A stretch of 64,000 nt of DNA from Corylus avellana (GCF_901000735.1 NC_081551.1:19868545-19932544), one strand, 5' to 3'. Shown: positions 1 to 17,845, counted from the first letter of the stretch. A program made the numbers and translations. Notes: generated by a model from the sequence alone, not told the origin.

Positions 1-1
1 T

Positions 2-376
2 GCGGCTAATGTGAAAGCGATCGAGGTTCTTGTTGAGCTTGCTTCTCTTCAGACATCATTCTTAACACTTGATGATGCAATCAAGACCACCAATCGTAGG
101 GTTAATGCACTAGAGAATGTTGTGAAGCCAAGGTTGGAGAACACCATAAGTTACATTAAGGCGGAGTTGGATGAGCTGGAAAGGGAGGATTTCTTCAGGT
201 TAAAGAAGATACAGGGTTATAAGAAGAGGGCAATCGAGAAACAGCGTGAAACTGCCAAGCAGTTTGCTGAGGAGCAGGTTGCAGAGAAAGTATCTTTGCA
301 GAAAGGGATTTCAATAAATGCAGCTCACAGCATGTTATCTGCAGCTTCTGAGAAGGATGAAGATATCATTTTCTGA
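2..376 (+). CDS. VHA-D: V-type proton ATPase subunit D, C-terminal part (cut by window start)
   Basis: Subunit D is part of the central rotor stalk of the vacuolar H+-ATPase, coupling ATP hydrolysis in V1 to proton pumping through V0 at the tonoplast and endomembranes. About 124 codons are visible, in frame from base 2, and end at TGA 374-376. The stretch contains the family motifs TTNRRVNALENVV, LDELEREDFFRLKKIQ and the C-terminal SEKDEDIIF ending. Two long charged helices are expected to form the antiparallel coiled coil of the rotor. There is no intron in the visible part, in line with the usually intronless plant gene. The true start lies upstream of the window; the GTG at 11 is an internal Val codon. 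Identity is firm; only the 5' half is missing. Confidence 0.95.
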   Translation, partial: AANVKAIEVLVELASLQTSFLTLDDAIKTTNRRVNALENVVKPRLENTISYIKAELDELEREDFFRLKKIQGYKKRAIEKQRETAKQFAEEQVAEKVSLQKGISINAAHSMLSAASEKDEDIIF

Positions 377-2936
377 TTTGGGGGTTAGCTTATATGTTCT
401 TCTCTAGAATGTATAGCTTTGACCGTGCTTCTCGTTTTGCCATCAAGCCCCCCCAAACCCAAGCTGGCACTTCACCCACCCCCCCAAAAATAAAAAAATT
501 TTGCATGATCTTTTTAAGCCCAAACCCAACCTTGGGTCCTCCTCGTTTTCCTTGCTAATTTGGGTTATAGATGAATGTGGGCAAGTGATTTGGTGAAAGC
601 AAATGGCAAATCTCGTTCATGATGTTTTTTAATTTGTTTTGTTTTTATTTGTGGGCAATATGTTGATTATCTTTTTATTAAGCACCTTATGTTAATTACT
701 TATGTAATGGGTTTTCTTTTGTTTTGTTTTTGGTTATTTATTCAGGTGTTTTTTTTTAGCAAAACAAAACAGAAAATTAGTTGTTTGTCAAAATTAAAAA
801 ATGTTGTCATCTAATAATTAAGTCATTTAAGTTGCTTCATTTTAAGGTAGATGAATATCATCCCTCACGTCTGTTCGCAAAGGTTCCACTAATTAACCCA
901 AAGAAAGAACACAAAAAATAAAGATATAAATCCATGTTCCAACAGTCAAAAGTAGTTTATTTAGATTGTTTCCATATAAATTTAGCTAAATTACTTATTT
1001 GGATTAAAAAAAAAAAAACTGCTAGGAATCCCAATCAGTTCACTGAAATAACCTTCATAGCAGTGAGTAGGGAATGGTTCCATCCGGACAAGGGTAACGT
1101 GGGAGAGCGGGTCCAAGTCCAAGAGCAAATTATGTAGTAGGCCAGCACGTAAAGGCGACGTGTTGAATTGAGATTGAGCCGCCTCTTCAGTAGGTGGTGA
1201 CTGTGTCTGTTTGTTTTGTCCAAACTATTCAAGACAAGCTGCACTGGTTGTCACGTAAAGCTTCTTTCTTTTATTTATATCCCCCTCCATGTTTATCTTC
1301 AATATATTCATTTTTGGCTGGATCTTGGAAATTAAATTAAATAAATCATAATCTAATCGCCTTTGAAAATTTATTAATGGTTTTCATCTTTTGTTTTTTT
1401 CCCTATATCCCAAATTTTGGCTGATCCGTGTGATCTTATAAAATGGATTTTTTTTAAAAGAGTATGAATATAACATGGTGGGGTTGGGTTGCAAGAGGCA
1501 TAAATAATGTTGTGTCACTCTCATCCCCATTGAATATCCTCTTCTTATTCGTTTAATATTCCCACAGCTCCAACAGGCTCTTTAAAAAAGTGATTGGGAA
1601 GAGTATTAACTATAAACTAGTTACTTTTGCACCCATCCGGATGGATCTCTACAATTTTTTACCCAAAATGCAGGAGCAGAAAAAAAATTGTAAAGAGTGG
1701 TTTCTTGTTCGTGTAGGGCTTTCTTTCATAGTTTAATGGAGCCTTCTTGTCTGAGAGCAATACCATATTAAATTATTATTTTAAGAAAAAAATTAATTAT
1801 TTAATATATATTATAAGGGATGCCTTCAGCCAACCAAGCCATGCACTCATTAGCCTTCTGTAGAAACCGACACATATCAGATAGGAAAATGCTAGAATGC
1901 AATCGTTTTCCCACATTTACCAAATCAAATGCTGATGTAGTGGCTTCTCTTATTAGTTTATTATTAAAATTTTATAAATTTTTAAATCAAAATTAAAAGA
2001 ATAAAAAACTAAATAAAAAATAAAAAAGAAATTGCTAGCTCGTTTTCACTAATGTTATAAGTCTTTTTTGTGTTTTTTTTTTTAGTTTCTTTAATAATAA
2101 TGTGGTTATTAAAATAATTATTAGACTTTTGATTAATTATTATTAAATATTGATTAAATAATAATTTTAATAACTACGCCATTTTTAAATTTTTTTTTTA
2201 AAAAAAAAAATCAACAAAAAAACTCTTAAAATTACACGGTTGTCACCAGCGTTCTCTCTCTAAATAATTAAGGCAAAACACCACTTTCCCACCTATTCTT
2301 CTCTGTCTTTCTCCCCCATAAGATTTTTTTTTTTTTTAAAATAAAAAATAAAAACTCTCTTTCAAACTTATCTAGATTTTTTGGCGCAATGATCTCCTTA
2401 AACAAAGCTACTTTATTGGTAATAATTTTGATCCACACCCAAAAAGTCTCCGTTCTCGATCGTGACCAGCACCACTAAAATGGAGAAAAAAACAAGAAGA
2501 AAAAGCATCTTTTTTTTTTTTTTTCTTTTACATGACTTTGGACGCACAGAGAACGGAGAAGAAAAACAACGACACCACCTGTAATAATATATATCAAAAA
2601 AAAAAAAAAAAAAAAAAAATCTGAATATCCATGGTTTTACAAAAGTAAAATCTGTCGGTAGAGTTATCACTAGTAGATGATGACTGATGACGAGCGTTGT
2701 TTATCGTTATTTTTCTTTCTGAAAACGACGCCACCTCATCCTTTCCCCATTTGACTTGTTTAATTTACTAGGAAGAAAAAAGAAGTCTTCCTGTGTGTGT
2801 CTTTGATTTTTAAGAGCAGAGGAGCAAGAGAGAGCTGAGAACATTTCTGGGTGTGTGTTTACATAGACAGTGGTAACAGAGTTGCTTGTGTGTACTGCAG
2901 AAGAGAGTGTTGAGAGGTAATAGAGAGGTGATCAGG
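377..2936. other. Intergenic region, V-ATPase D to NADP-malic enzyme
   Basis: This stretch holds the 3' UTR of the V-ATPase gene and the 5' flank of the malic enzyme gene. It is AT-rich with many homopolymer A and T runs (for example around 2200, 2320, 2510 and 2600). Roughly 1890-2220 is especially AT-rich and may be a decayed MITE, but no clean terminal repeats were found. The first 120 or so bases upstream of ATG 2937 are probably 5' UTR. No further gene is supported; the short open frames here have no recognisable protein features. Confidence 0.6.
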
Positions 2937-7666
<4,730 letters not shown>

Positions 7667-8790
7667 ATGGTCAATGAATTACTCTAAAGCCATACCACGT
7701 TGAAACCTCGTTATGAAGCTACATATTGCATATGGTGTTTAAGATAGCTTTAAGAAAAAATGGCTTTCGAGTTGAGTGTGTTATATGTTTCTAAGGTAAT
7801 ATAATATCGAGGTTTTGTGCCTTCTGACTCTTGTTGATTCGAATAAAGCTGTAATATTCTCCCATTTCACCTGCTTCTATGCTAAATGGTATGAAACTAA
7901 ATTGAAATAATCACTTTTAAGTGAAGCAATTTGGCTAGAGCTATTTTGGGTCTGATTGGATCTGTGTTTAAAAAACTGTTCCAAAAAACATGCTTTTGTT
8001 AGTGAACAAAGAGAATTGTTTCTTGATGTTTTCGATTTTAAAATCTGTTTGGAAATATATTAACTTCGTAACTATTTTCAGAAAATAGAAGGAAATTTTT
8101 TACACAAGTAGTGACAATCGACGGGGTAAATGTCAAACAATGACAACTGGCTAAAATGTTTGGCTAAGAAAATTCACAGGGAGCGCCTAAACGCCTAAAA
8201 TTCTATGGAAATTAAGATTTTCTTTTCTTTTAATGTGCTATGGAATTTAAATTTGATGTGGCTGTTTAGGACTCTTTTTCTTTTTATGCCCTTTTAGTAG
8301 TTTTTCATGATTTGCTTAGGAACATTCTTCGTGCCTTGACAGAAAGAACTGGTTCTGATTATCCAACAGAAGAAGTGAAAGCGGTTCTCTTAGCCATCAA
8401 TTTTAGAATCTGATTCTTGGAAGTGATTTATTTCATCCTGAACCAGCATTTTGTTCAAGACTGACAAATTATTCTCACTATGAATGATGAAAAGGGTTAG
8501 AGGAGAGTTGGCAAAAGAAAGATAAATTCATTATATATATTAGTAATACATCCAGATCTCTTATCTTGTGGTATAGCCAACCCACCATAAAATTTTACCT
8601 AAAGGAACGTGTAATAAGATCGATCACGCCGTGCGAACCGCTTATTAGACTAGACATATACAATTACAGGTTTGTATAAAAAAAAATGACCTCTACTGGA
8701 ATGTTTATCATATTTTTAGCTTGGTTTGATAGAAATATTTGCTGGCTGCTCAGGTGTGCAGATCTCTCAATGCATATTCTGTGGCAAAAT
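7667..8790. other. Convergent intergenic region, malic enzyme and dioxygenase 3' ends
   Basis: Tail-to-tail spacer of about 1.1 kb holding the 3' UTRs of both flanking genes. An AATAAA polyadenylation-like signal lies near 7842 for the malic enzyme gene. No gene, RNA or clear repeat was seen. Confidence 0.6.
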
Positions 8791-11700
8791 TTAAGATTGA
8801 GGCTTGTTGTATATACTCAAATCAGCATGTGTATCCTCATAGCGTTGGGTCAGGTAAGTCCGACATAGGATTGGAGTAAACCTGGAAAAATAGAAGAATG
8901 CATCACAGACATGGAAGAGTTTAAGAGTTTGAAATGCACACTATAATATTTCTGAGTTCATGCACATGATTTTACTTTTATAACCTAACGTTTCAGGCCC
9001 TTCAGGGTGATCTAGATCTTTGATATCACATATATATGGTGAATGACTATATCAATTGTCTCTATGCATACGTTCTCATAGCCAGTAAACAAAGAGTTAC
9101 GACAGAACCCACCATCTAAATCTATCTGTAGAATTTAAGAGTCGGAAAATAGAAACATTTAATCATAATAATTGAAAAATCAAACAAGCAGTTCTTTATT
9201 TGCCTGATCAACGCGATTGAGCTATTACCACTTAAGAGCAAAGCTAATGGAGGACAGTTGACTGCAAGAAAAAGTTACTTTCTGTATATATTTACATAAA
9301 GAACTTCAAGCAAAAATATTCTTTAACAAATATTGACTTTTTCCTTCTTTTTCAATCGCTGGACACAATGAGGTAAACAATCCTTTTACGTTCAAACAGT
9401 AACTACCAATTTGATTTATCCACGTGTGATTCACATAAATGCTAAGTTGCACTTTTTTTTTTCTTTTTTTTTTTTTTTTGAGCAATACAGGAAGAAGGGA
9501 AATGTTAAGTTGCACTTGCAACAATTTTGATCACGCTGAAGGAAAATTTTGTGGACACTTACTTGGGAGGATTATTTTCTGACTTGCAGGTTGGCAAGCA
9601 CTCAACAAGACAATCATGGCTGGGTTCCACGAAATATGCAATCTGCCGCAGGGAAAAGGAAATGAGATACACATAAACCTGATCACTTTTAGCAGAATGT
9701 ACATGAAAGAAATAGAAAATGCATCGAGTAAATCAAGAAAACGAAAACAAAAAAAAAAACAAAAAAAAAAACTAAAAGGACTCGAGGTAATTAGGTCAAT
9801 ATATAAAGAGTAAATGTCCTGCAAAGATGCTCAGGAAAAAAAAAATGTCATGCAAAGATAACATGAAATGAATTGAGCAATACCCTCAACAAATTAGAGC
9901 CCCTCACCAAGTTAACATTTCACTTATTACCCAACTCCTTTCTCAGCCATCAAGCATTTGAAATGGTCATAGAAGCATAAAGAAGTTAAAAACTTTTTTT
10001 TTTTCATTTGGCATCGGGTATCCGGAGCTTCATTCCGACTAATCCAGGGGTGCACAGGCCCTCGGTAAGGACTTTTTCGCAAATGCACTTCAGTTAATTC
10101 AAAGGGCGAACTCCCAGTCCAATGGCCCCAAAAAGCAGTTTGCACTCAATAAATTTCAAATCTAAGACCTTGAAGAGCATACTCAAAGTCCCAGACTGTC
10201 CAACCACTGAACCAACCCCCTGGGGTTAAAAACATTCTTTTGTCTTCTTATTCACGCTTAGAACCAACCAATGGGGAGATTAATTATCAAGAGCAAGAGA
10301 TTTGGTGCACTATAAATAATGATATTATTTATGGATTGAATTTGGCCAAGTAAAATACCAAGTGTTCAGGAGAATAATTAATCTCAAGACCCAGTTTACC
10401 CTCCCGATGGAAACAACAAAAACTGCCACAAATGATTCTAAGACTACTAGGGGGAAAAATTAAAAAAGAGAACCAAGTAGATAAAATTCAAAAGTGAAAC
10501 TAATCAGCGGCCATTTGTAATACAAACACCACTGTGCATCTAAAATCCAGCTACAGGTAAGAAATAGGGGAAAAAAAGTTCCTGAGCCATTTATATAATG
10601 ACATTGCAGAAACTTTGGCACCATAATCATGGCTAATTTAAAATTTTCTGAAGGGGCATACAACTTTCCTTAAAAAGAGAAGGTACATAAAAATAAAAAA
10701 AGGGCCTTACAGAATAGCGCTCTTGACCATTCACCAAAACTCTGTGCAATGTGGACCTGAGTATATTTACAAAGCAAAATGTCAGGGTTAGAAAGAAAGT
10801 TTTCGTAAAAGGGGGACAACTAAAACACAGTTTTTGGCAAAAGCCCCTTAGACATGCATACAACAGTAATAAACAAATATATATATATATATATATATAA
10901 AACAAACAAATCAGCAATAGCTGCAGTATGTTCATGACAGTGGTCCAGAAAACGATGATGTATTGGGGAAAATCTATACTCTATGATCTTCAAACTGGAA
11001 TGAAAGTTTACCAGTATACCCGGGAAAAAAGTAACAGTTAACAGCGCATTAAAAATATAAAGCAGTATAATTACCATCCTGGCACAAGTGAAAGTTGTCA
11101 CCAGTTTAAAGTTTGCTACTGCAATTCTTTCTAATAAATGATGAATAATTTGTCACAGCTTTTGATTGGGGATACAAAATGTTTAATGGCTCAGAAAAAG
11201 CTCATCTACAAATTGAATTCTTCAGTTGGCATGGCACTAAATGCCATGTTGACAAAGGTGCAATATAAACATTCTATATTTACACTAAATAAATCAAATC
11301 CAATCCAGAGAGTTATTTTGGTTTTGCATTTCAATAAAAGTTCAAATGTTTTCGATCATATTTAATACATTCAATTACAGGAAATCTAACCAAGGGAAAC
11401 TAATTCATATATGACATTTAGAAGATTAAAAAAAATCTGCACAGATCAATGTAGAAGATAGCCACCGAAAATCAGGTTATGGCAATAAAGAACAGTCAGA
11501 CATCATAACTAAATACAGAATGCCATTTAGGATGAAAAATTCAGGGGAGGTTAAATGTATGGCAAAGCTCCTTTATAAACAGTATCATCTCTTATATGGG
11601 ATAGAAGTTCAACTAAGAGATGTATATTACTTGAAAATGCAATTGCTCCAGCGCTCCAGCATGTCACCGAGATTCACTATAAACGCTCTGTCAAAGATGA

Positions 11701-14660
11701 AACCATAAAGAAAGAATCATCATGCCAAACTAAACAGAATGTTTTCTCTATAACATTCATAAAGCAAATATGTGATCCCTCACATGTTGCAAATATGGGA
11801 CCTCCATAAAATTTTATAATATTTAATGAAGTGGTATGGAGCTCAAAAATCAAGCTCGATCAAAAGTATGAATTCATAGAACTTAGGGGGAAAAATTCAT
11901 AACTGAAATAATCATAAATGCCCGAAAAAAAAAAAAAAAAAAGAGGCATCCACACAAAGTGAGATAATGTATCTAAAAAAACTATGCAACTTTAGCTCAT
12001 ATTCATCAACCAGACTCGATCTATTTTAAAGATATAGAATCTCAACCTTCAAAAATGCTACATTTACTCACCCTTTTAATGGTGGTACATATTCCCATAT
12101 CTGCGGTTTAGCATCCTTATCCTTGCATATCTGGCCATGAATCAACAAGATTGCAATAGCTAGTCAGACTATAACAAATAATTTAAGTTTTACTCACTCA
12201 AAAAAGTTACAATCTTATAGCACTCTTCTTACTTGGAGACCTAAGACATTATCTGTTGCCAAGAGGGTGATTAAACCAAAGTCAGAATGAGCTCCAGCTC
12301 CATATATTCCCTTTGAGGGATCAGAAATTTCACCTAAAAAACGCACCCCTCATGTATTACCAATCATAAAACAAGGCCAAGTTCAAAATGTTCAAGACCT
12401 TCAGTTTAAATTCAACCTTCATAGTGCAGTAAGCGCAAGGTTGCAATAGGCTCGCCAAGCATTTTTGGCTTGTCAAAGAAATCAATCTCCAGATCAAGTG
12501 CGAGAGCTATTATCTTTGAAACTGCTCTTGAAACCTCCCTGAATGCACACAAGGAATAGATTAAAAAGAAAACAAAGACATAAATAGCTAATAGCATATA
12601 CTACATGAATCCAACTAAATACCAGTCATTCTACACAAAATTGATCCACGGGAACAACTGAGACAGCCGAGGATGCCAAAACAGTATCTGAACCACACAC
12701 TAACCAAATTACATATATATAGACTCAACAATTTAGGCTTGCCACACACGTATATACACTGTCTAAGAGCATTCTCATTGGGCTAGCCAAAGGCTATTTT
12801 GGTTATTCCTGTAGCAAAGTAGAGCAAAAAATAAACCCCATCCTGCTAGCCATCTTAATTAAGAAAATGGCTTGCTGAGCACTATAGCTCGACAATGCAT
12901 AAGTAAAATTAATACAAAAATCTCTTCATCTGTGCCAACTGCTCCTGCTCTTCATCCTCCCCTGAGTTTGCAATGCCTATATGACACACCAATGCTCCCT
13001 TTCCACCACCTACTCCACTACTGTTTCTTATAAGATTAGCCTTTTCTCTATTTTTAGGTCAATAAGATAAATTATACATATCAAAGAAATGGTATTAAAT
13101 GCTACAATGATCATGTAGTTTTAAAAATGTGACCGTTAGGAAAAGACAAATTTAAAAAAATATGATTTTTGACAAGAAGAATAAAAAAAGAATAGAGATA
13201 GAATATTTAAATTGAATAGTGAAAGCGGATAGCTAAAATGCTGAGTCGGATGTAAGTGCTTTGAAAAAGAATAGAAAAATGTGATCCTTTATGTAAATTT
13301 TAGCCAAACATTTGTTGAGCTGGATGTGAATGCTTTAAGCCAAGTGTTAATTAGCAACAGGGCCCCTATCTTCACGTTCAAAGCATAAGCCATCTATATC
13401 TTGGGTAGTCCACAAAACCCTTCACGTTGTGACTTTGGATCACCATCTGTTGCTTAGCAACATGCTCACTTACAAAAGGACACGATCATCTCCACAACAT
13501 ATTACTATTATCATCGTTCTGCTGTCATTGAAAGTTTGGTACGTGTGACCTTGCATAAGAGATGGTTCTAGTTGGAATAATAAAAAATAAAACTCGGTAA
13601 ATAAAAAAAATAAAAATGAAAAAAAAGGTAAGCAATTTTCAAGAATCGATTACAAATCCTAATTGCAAGTGCATGTTTGTAAATAAGAAATAGCCAATAG
13701 GCAATAGTTCCATCATGCAAACCATATGTTTGCTAAAACTTACAAAGCCTCTCGATGAAACTTCTCCATTGTCTCCCTCCATCCGGGCAATAGTCCTAAA
13801 GGCAGCAAAAAGTTCAATATTTAATCATTAGTTCCCAGAACCAAAAACGAAAAAGAAAAACGTTTCATGCTTTCGTTGCCTAAAGAACTACAAGAAAGAG
13901 AGAGAACGGTAAAATGAAACAATAATGCAGCTTCCTGACGAGTGACAAAGCTAAATTTTGCCAAACACAAGTGAATTTTTTTTTTTAAAAAAAATAATAA
14001 TAATAATAAAAAAACCAACTTTATTTTCATCACCCTGCAGTTACCTGGTGCAGGCCAAACATTTGGCCCATAAAATGGTTTTTCCGCTTCTGCGTCATCT
14101 TCATCTACTTCCACTCCTATATAATATCCCTCTTTGTAATCTCCTACTTTCAAAATACAAGAGATTACAGCGAAATAAGAATAAGCCCACTTAAAAAGTG
14201 AAATTTGTTTTTTCTTTCTGTGTCAATGAAAGTTGGTAGCAAAAACAAACCGTGAACTTGGTTCTCAGGGTCCAAAACCTCGTCAAGAACAGGGGTGTAG
14301 CCCCTATGTTTCTCGTTCCTTAAAAGCTTCATTTTCTCGCTTAATGGCAGACCGAACATCCTTCTACTCTGTGCAAAAACCTCGTCCATGAACTCCTCGC
14401 TTATCCCGTGGTTTACAATGTAAAAAAATCCAGAATCCAAACAAGCCTTAACCAAAAGATTAAAAAAAAAAAACAGAAACAGCGACTCAGAATTTAAAAA
14501 GAAAATAAAAATAGAGATAATTAAATAATATTGTTATGGAATTGACGCGGACCTGTTTGAGCAACGAAACGGATTGGTGAATGTCAGGATTGGAGAGATC
14601 GATACAATTGAGGACTGAGATTTTCGCGGCTTCGACGCCGTTTTTGCTTTGATTTTCCAT
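8791..14660 (-). CDS. 2-oxoglutarate/Fe(II)-dependent dioxygenase, complete, 11 exons
   Basis: A soluble oxygenase that couples 2-oxoglutarate decarboxylation to oxidation of a small molecule; the substrate cannot be told. Exons in transcript order: 14553-14660, 14251-14446, 14045-14143, 13744-13795, 12417-12538, 12233-12333, 12072-12130, 11631-11687, 10711-10756, 9563-9642, 8791-8881. All junctions keep frame and give 336 residues, starting MENQSKNGVE and ending IYNKPQS. A DIOX_N domain (about 15-125, with SGFFYIVNHG) precedes the jelly-roll oxygenase domain. The iron ligands are present: His208 and Asp210 in AHSDFG, and His269 in STLHRVL. The 2OG-binding pair is Arg278 and Ser280 in ERYS. 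It most resembles the Arabidopsis At1g35190/At3g50210 group as I recall it. An in-frame upstream ATG at 14742-14744 would add 28 residues unlike the family and is not preferred. Introns hold an Au-type SINE and a MITE. Confidence 0.93.
9985..10233 (-). mobile_element. Au-type SINE in intron 9 of the dioxygenase gene
   Basis: On the minus strand the segment reads as an Au-like SINE. It begins with a tRNA-like 5' part carrying an A-box-like GGTTCAGTGGTTGG near 10215. The diagnostic core CGAGGGCCTGTGCACCCC follows near 10055 and then GGATTAGTCGG. It ends near GATACCCGATGCCAAAT with an A-tail, seen as T-run 9994-10004 on the plus strand. The 9-bp direct repeats GTTAAAAAC at 9985-9993 and 10225-10233 are a good target-site duplication. 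It lies in the same sense as the host gene. Confidence 0.85.
12766..13337. mobile_element. Probable MITE in intron 4 of the dioxygenase gene
   Basis: The two ends are imperfect inverted repeats, AGAGCATTCTCATTGG on the left against AAAGCATTCACATCCA (reverse complement) on the right. The interior is AT-rich and non-coding. No convincing target-site duplication was found, so the class is open. Confidence 0.4.
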
Positions 14661-14946
14661 TTCTTCGGGAAACCAAAGTACCGGAGGATTTGGACTCTTG
14701 GCGAATAGGAGCCGAAATTTCGATTGAGAACGATCAATGAGCAAGAAGAAGAGAGCAATGCCGTTTATCTATTTTCTTGGTTGCCAAACGTCTTTCGTGA
14801 AATTTTTAATTTTCTGTTTCTGTTTTGTGCCGCTTTATATCTGGTTTTCTAAGTGTGCACATGTCAAGCGGGTTTCTTCCAGTTATACCCCGCAGCCAGT
14901 ATTGACGCTTGCGTTTTATTTATGAATTGCGTCATGTTTTGTCGAT
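14661..14946. other. 5' flank of the dioxygenase gene
   Basis: Sequence upstream of the minus-strand start codon at 14660. It should hold the 5' UTR and core promoter. No clear TATA box or other element could be assigned. Confidence 0.4.
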
Positions 14947-15235
14947 GAGTAATGATAAACAGCATGTCGGGGCCGGCTTTTTTTTTTTTTTTTTAATTAA
15001 AATATAAACAGCATGTTGGGGTCTACATAAATAGTAATGCACGCTTGATTAATTTTTTTTTTATAATTAAAATATTTATATAAAAAAAAATTAATCAAGC
15101 GTGCATGACTATTTATGTACGCCGGAATATTTTAATTATAACAAAAAAAAAAAAAAAAATTTAGCCGGGCGTGCATGACTGTCCATGCATGCCCGCCATG
15201 CTGTAAATCATCACTCTTTGTCGATTGACTTAACA
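14938..15235. mobile_element. Mutator-like MITE with 9-bp target-site duplication and foldback core
   Basis: The element at 14947-15226 (280 bp) is bounded by perfect 9-bp direct repeats TTTGTCGAT at 14938-14946 and 15227-15235. Its terminal inverted repeats are GAGTAATGATAAACAGCATG and GAGTGATGATTTACAGCATG, 17 of 20 matching. Inside, 15025-15120 is a near-perfect hairpin with arms of about 40 bp starting ACATAAATAGT. A 9-bp duplication is the signature of Mutator-like elements. No transposase is encoded. Confidence 0.8.
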
Positions 15236-15289
15236 CTAAATAGTGATGTTGACTCTTTAATATTTTTTAAAAAATATATTGATTTTTTT

Positions 15290-16080
15290 TAAAAGAAAAA
15301 TTATTTCAATCTCATTAATTGATGAATGATCACTAACATAAAGCTCTTACATCACTAAACAAAAGTTCTAATAATTTCATAGCCGAAGCTATAAGCTTAC
15401 AAGTTATAAATAGATATATAACAATCTGACATTCAATACCTATCTTTGACATATAAATCTATTAACTCATAACTAATCTTCAGTTGTAACAACAGGCCTG
15501 CTCTAGACAAACTCAATCCGATACATAAGTAGCAACATGCACCTGTCGAAACTCATCATCCTTGACTCGCAAGTCAAGAAATTATTCATATCTTCAACCT
15601 AACAGGCCAAGATCACAAAATACAGGGAAAACGAAAAATATAAGAAAAAATAAAGAAAAGACACAAAAGCTAACAAAACACCATCGTAAGAAGGTTGCCA
15701 AATGATTCTGGCAAGAGCGCGAAAAAACCACGCGCGGGCGCGTGCGAGTCATGATCCGTCACAGGGTTGCCAAAATCAAAAGCGGCAGATGCAGTTGGAA
15801 GCAGGAGGGACCAGCGCGCGCGGTGAAGGGGTGCGTGTCGAGGTAGGTCTGACAGAGGGATGTAGATCGAGCTTTGAACAATCCGATTCAAGAGCCCCAT
15901 CAACCATGAAAAAATACAGGGCATAAATGGTGGACGGCACACCCAGTGCAATGGCGCTTGAGCCTGTAAACAAAAACGAAAAAAAAAAACAAAAACAAAA
16001 ACAAAAAACGTGTAAGCAAAAAAGAAAAAGGGGGGGAAAGTGTCGGGGAAGAGAGGGGGGCCGGATGTGCGGTGCTCTCT
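15290..16080. other. Non-coding stretch with a GC-rich patch
   Basis: AT-rich sequence followed by a GC-rich patch (about 15700-15960) that gives short open frames on both strands. None has a recognisable domain. The base composition suggests an old transposon fragment, but no ends were found. Confidence 0.35.
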
Positions 16081-16689
16081 ACTAGGGCCGTTTAGTTGTA
16101 GTATGTACTATAATATATTAAAATTTAGAGCGGTTAAGTTTGAAAATCACTTGAAACAAATTAGGTTAGTTAATATAACTTGAATATATAAATAAATGTA
16201 AATAATGAAAATATTAATTGAGGATATATATATTCTATTTCAACTTACAAATCAGCTATTAAATATGGAAAAAATATTAACCTTAATCATTTATCTTAAT
16301 TGAGATTTCCTGCTTTCTTTATTTTTATACTATTCTTTTAAAATAAATAATTGAAATTATGATACATTATCAATCTTAACAAAATAAAAAATCCATACCA
16401 TTTTTTCTCTTCAAATCTTTAGCCAATCACCTTTTGAAAGGTGGTAGTCTCGTCGGACCAGCAAAACAATAGGAATGTTAAATTACTCCTTAAATTACTT
16501 TGAAGTGATTGACCATCTCAAAACACAACAGGGTAAGTTTTGGTATAGTTACATTACCCGGTGTTAGAATATTTTATATTTTTTAAATTAAATTTATTAA
16601 TATTTTTTTTAATAAGTTACTCAATGTGTATTATAATAATATAATAATTTAAAAAATATAAAATATTCTTACTCCTAGAAATAGTTTGG

Positions 16690-16860
16690 GAGAGGTCTAA
16701 CGTATGGGGTGGCCGAAATCACCCCTAGCCCCTTGGGGGTGGTCCGGCCACCCCTAAAACACCCGATTCCCCCCCTTTTTTTCTTTTTTGGCCTTTTGGG
16801 GGTGGTCGGACCACCCCCAGACTGGCCTCCAGCCACCCCAATTTGGTCCCTTTTTAATTT
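16690..16860. repeat. G/C-rich hairpin repeats
   Basis: Several copies of GGGGGTGGTC facing GACCACCCCC, including an almost perfect 21-bp palindrome near 16797-16818 and a second near 16734-16756. This looks like a non-autonomous transposon end common in plant genomes; the family was not assigned. Confidence 0.45.
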
Positions 16861-17659
16861 TTAATATTATACTTAAAACGAAGTCATTTTAGGCTAGGTG
16901 ATGATGTAGTTTTGAAGCTCAAAACGGTGTAGTTTTGGAACCCAAAACAACGTAATTTTGGTTGAGGGTATAATGGGTACAAAATATCGGTTTAATGGTG
17001 AAAACTAATTGAAGAGTCCAAAATAAGAGCAAACCAAAGTTCAAGAGGTCTAAGTGAGAGTTTTGTTAATTCAATAAGTACTTATCAAATCGGTTAGAAG
17101 TTTGAGAGAGCTCAGGGGCAGATTCAGGGGGGGTCGAGGGGGGGCATCCGCCCACCCTCAACTCCCAAAATTCCCCCCTGAGTATGGATTGTATGGTAAA
17201 AAAAAATTATGTCCTGATTATGCCCCTCTTAGCCATGTTTATGCCCCTTTCATCAGGCTTCGGCCATATTATGCTCTGTTGAAATTTGAAAATTTTTAAG
17301 AAGTTGAATGTTGCAGACTTGCAGAAAAAATGAAATGTTGAAAGCTTAAAGATGATGAACAGTTCAATTTTCAAGCACACCATTTTTCATTTCAACAATC
17401 TCGTACAGGTGCAGCCTGCTTTGGACTTTGGAGTGGAAAAAATAATATTATAAATTAATAAAATTATAATATATTGTCATTGACACAACACACAAGACAA
17501 AGAAAAATTATAATATGCCTTCAAGGGATGCGTGCAAGACAAGTCCAAGGCCATTGGCCAACGGGGTAGGCCAGGCGTCCGGCGTGCCAAACTGCTAGGC
17601 TGTGGATCCGGATCTCCTCCGATCGGAGAAAAATTAAAAATTCTCCAATTGGGGAAAAA

Positions 17660-17845
17660 TTGAAAATTCTCCAATTGTTAATCGTGACCCTTCATTTTAA
17701 ATCTAATGTTTTATAAAATCATTTAAACTTCGGTAAAACAAAAGCTAGCATTTAATGCATAGGTTATATAAAAGCAGCTGACATTTTATTGACCATTAAA
17801 ATTAAATTGAAGAACCACGATTAACAATTAGAGAATCTCCAATTT
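17660..17845. mobile_element. MITE nested inside the hAT remnant
   Basis: Arms at about 17663-17700 and 17793-17840 are inverted copies; the left contains CTCCAATTGTTAATCGTG and the right, reverse-complemented, CTCTAATTGTTAATCGTG. The roughly 90-bp centre is AT-rich. The boundaries are approximate. Confidence 0.55.

Noticed and set aside
14661..14744. Upstream in-frame start for the dioxygenase (adds 28 residues)
   Set aside because: The extra residues are unlike the family N-terminus and are not a convincing targeting peptide; MENQSKNGVE at 14660 is the natural start.
15670..15973. Overlapping open frames on both strands in a GC-rich patch
   Set aside because: No recognisable motif, and both strands are open only because of local GC composition.
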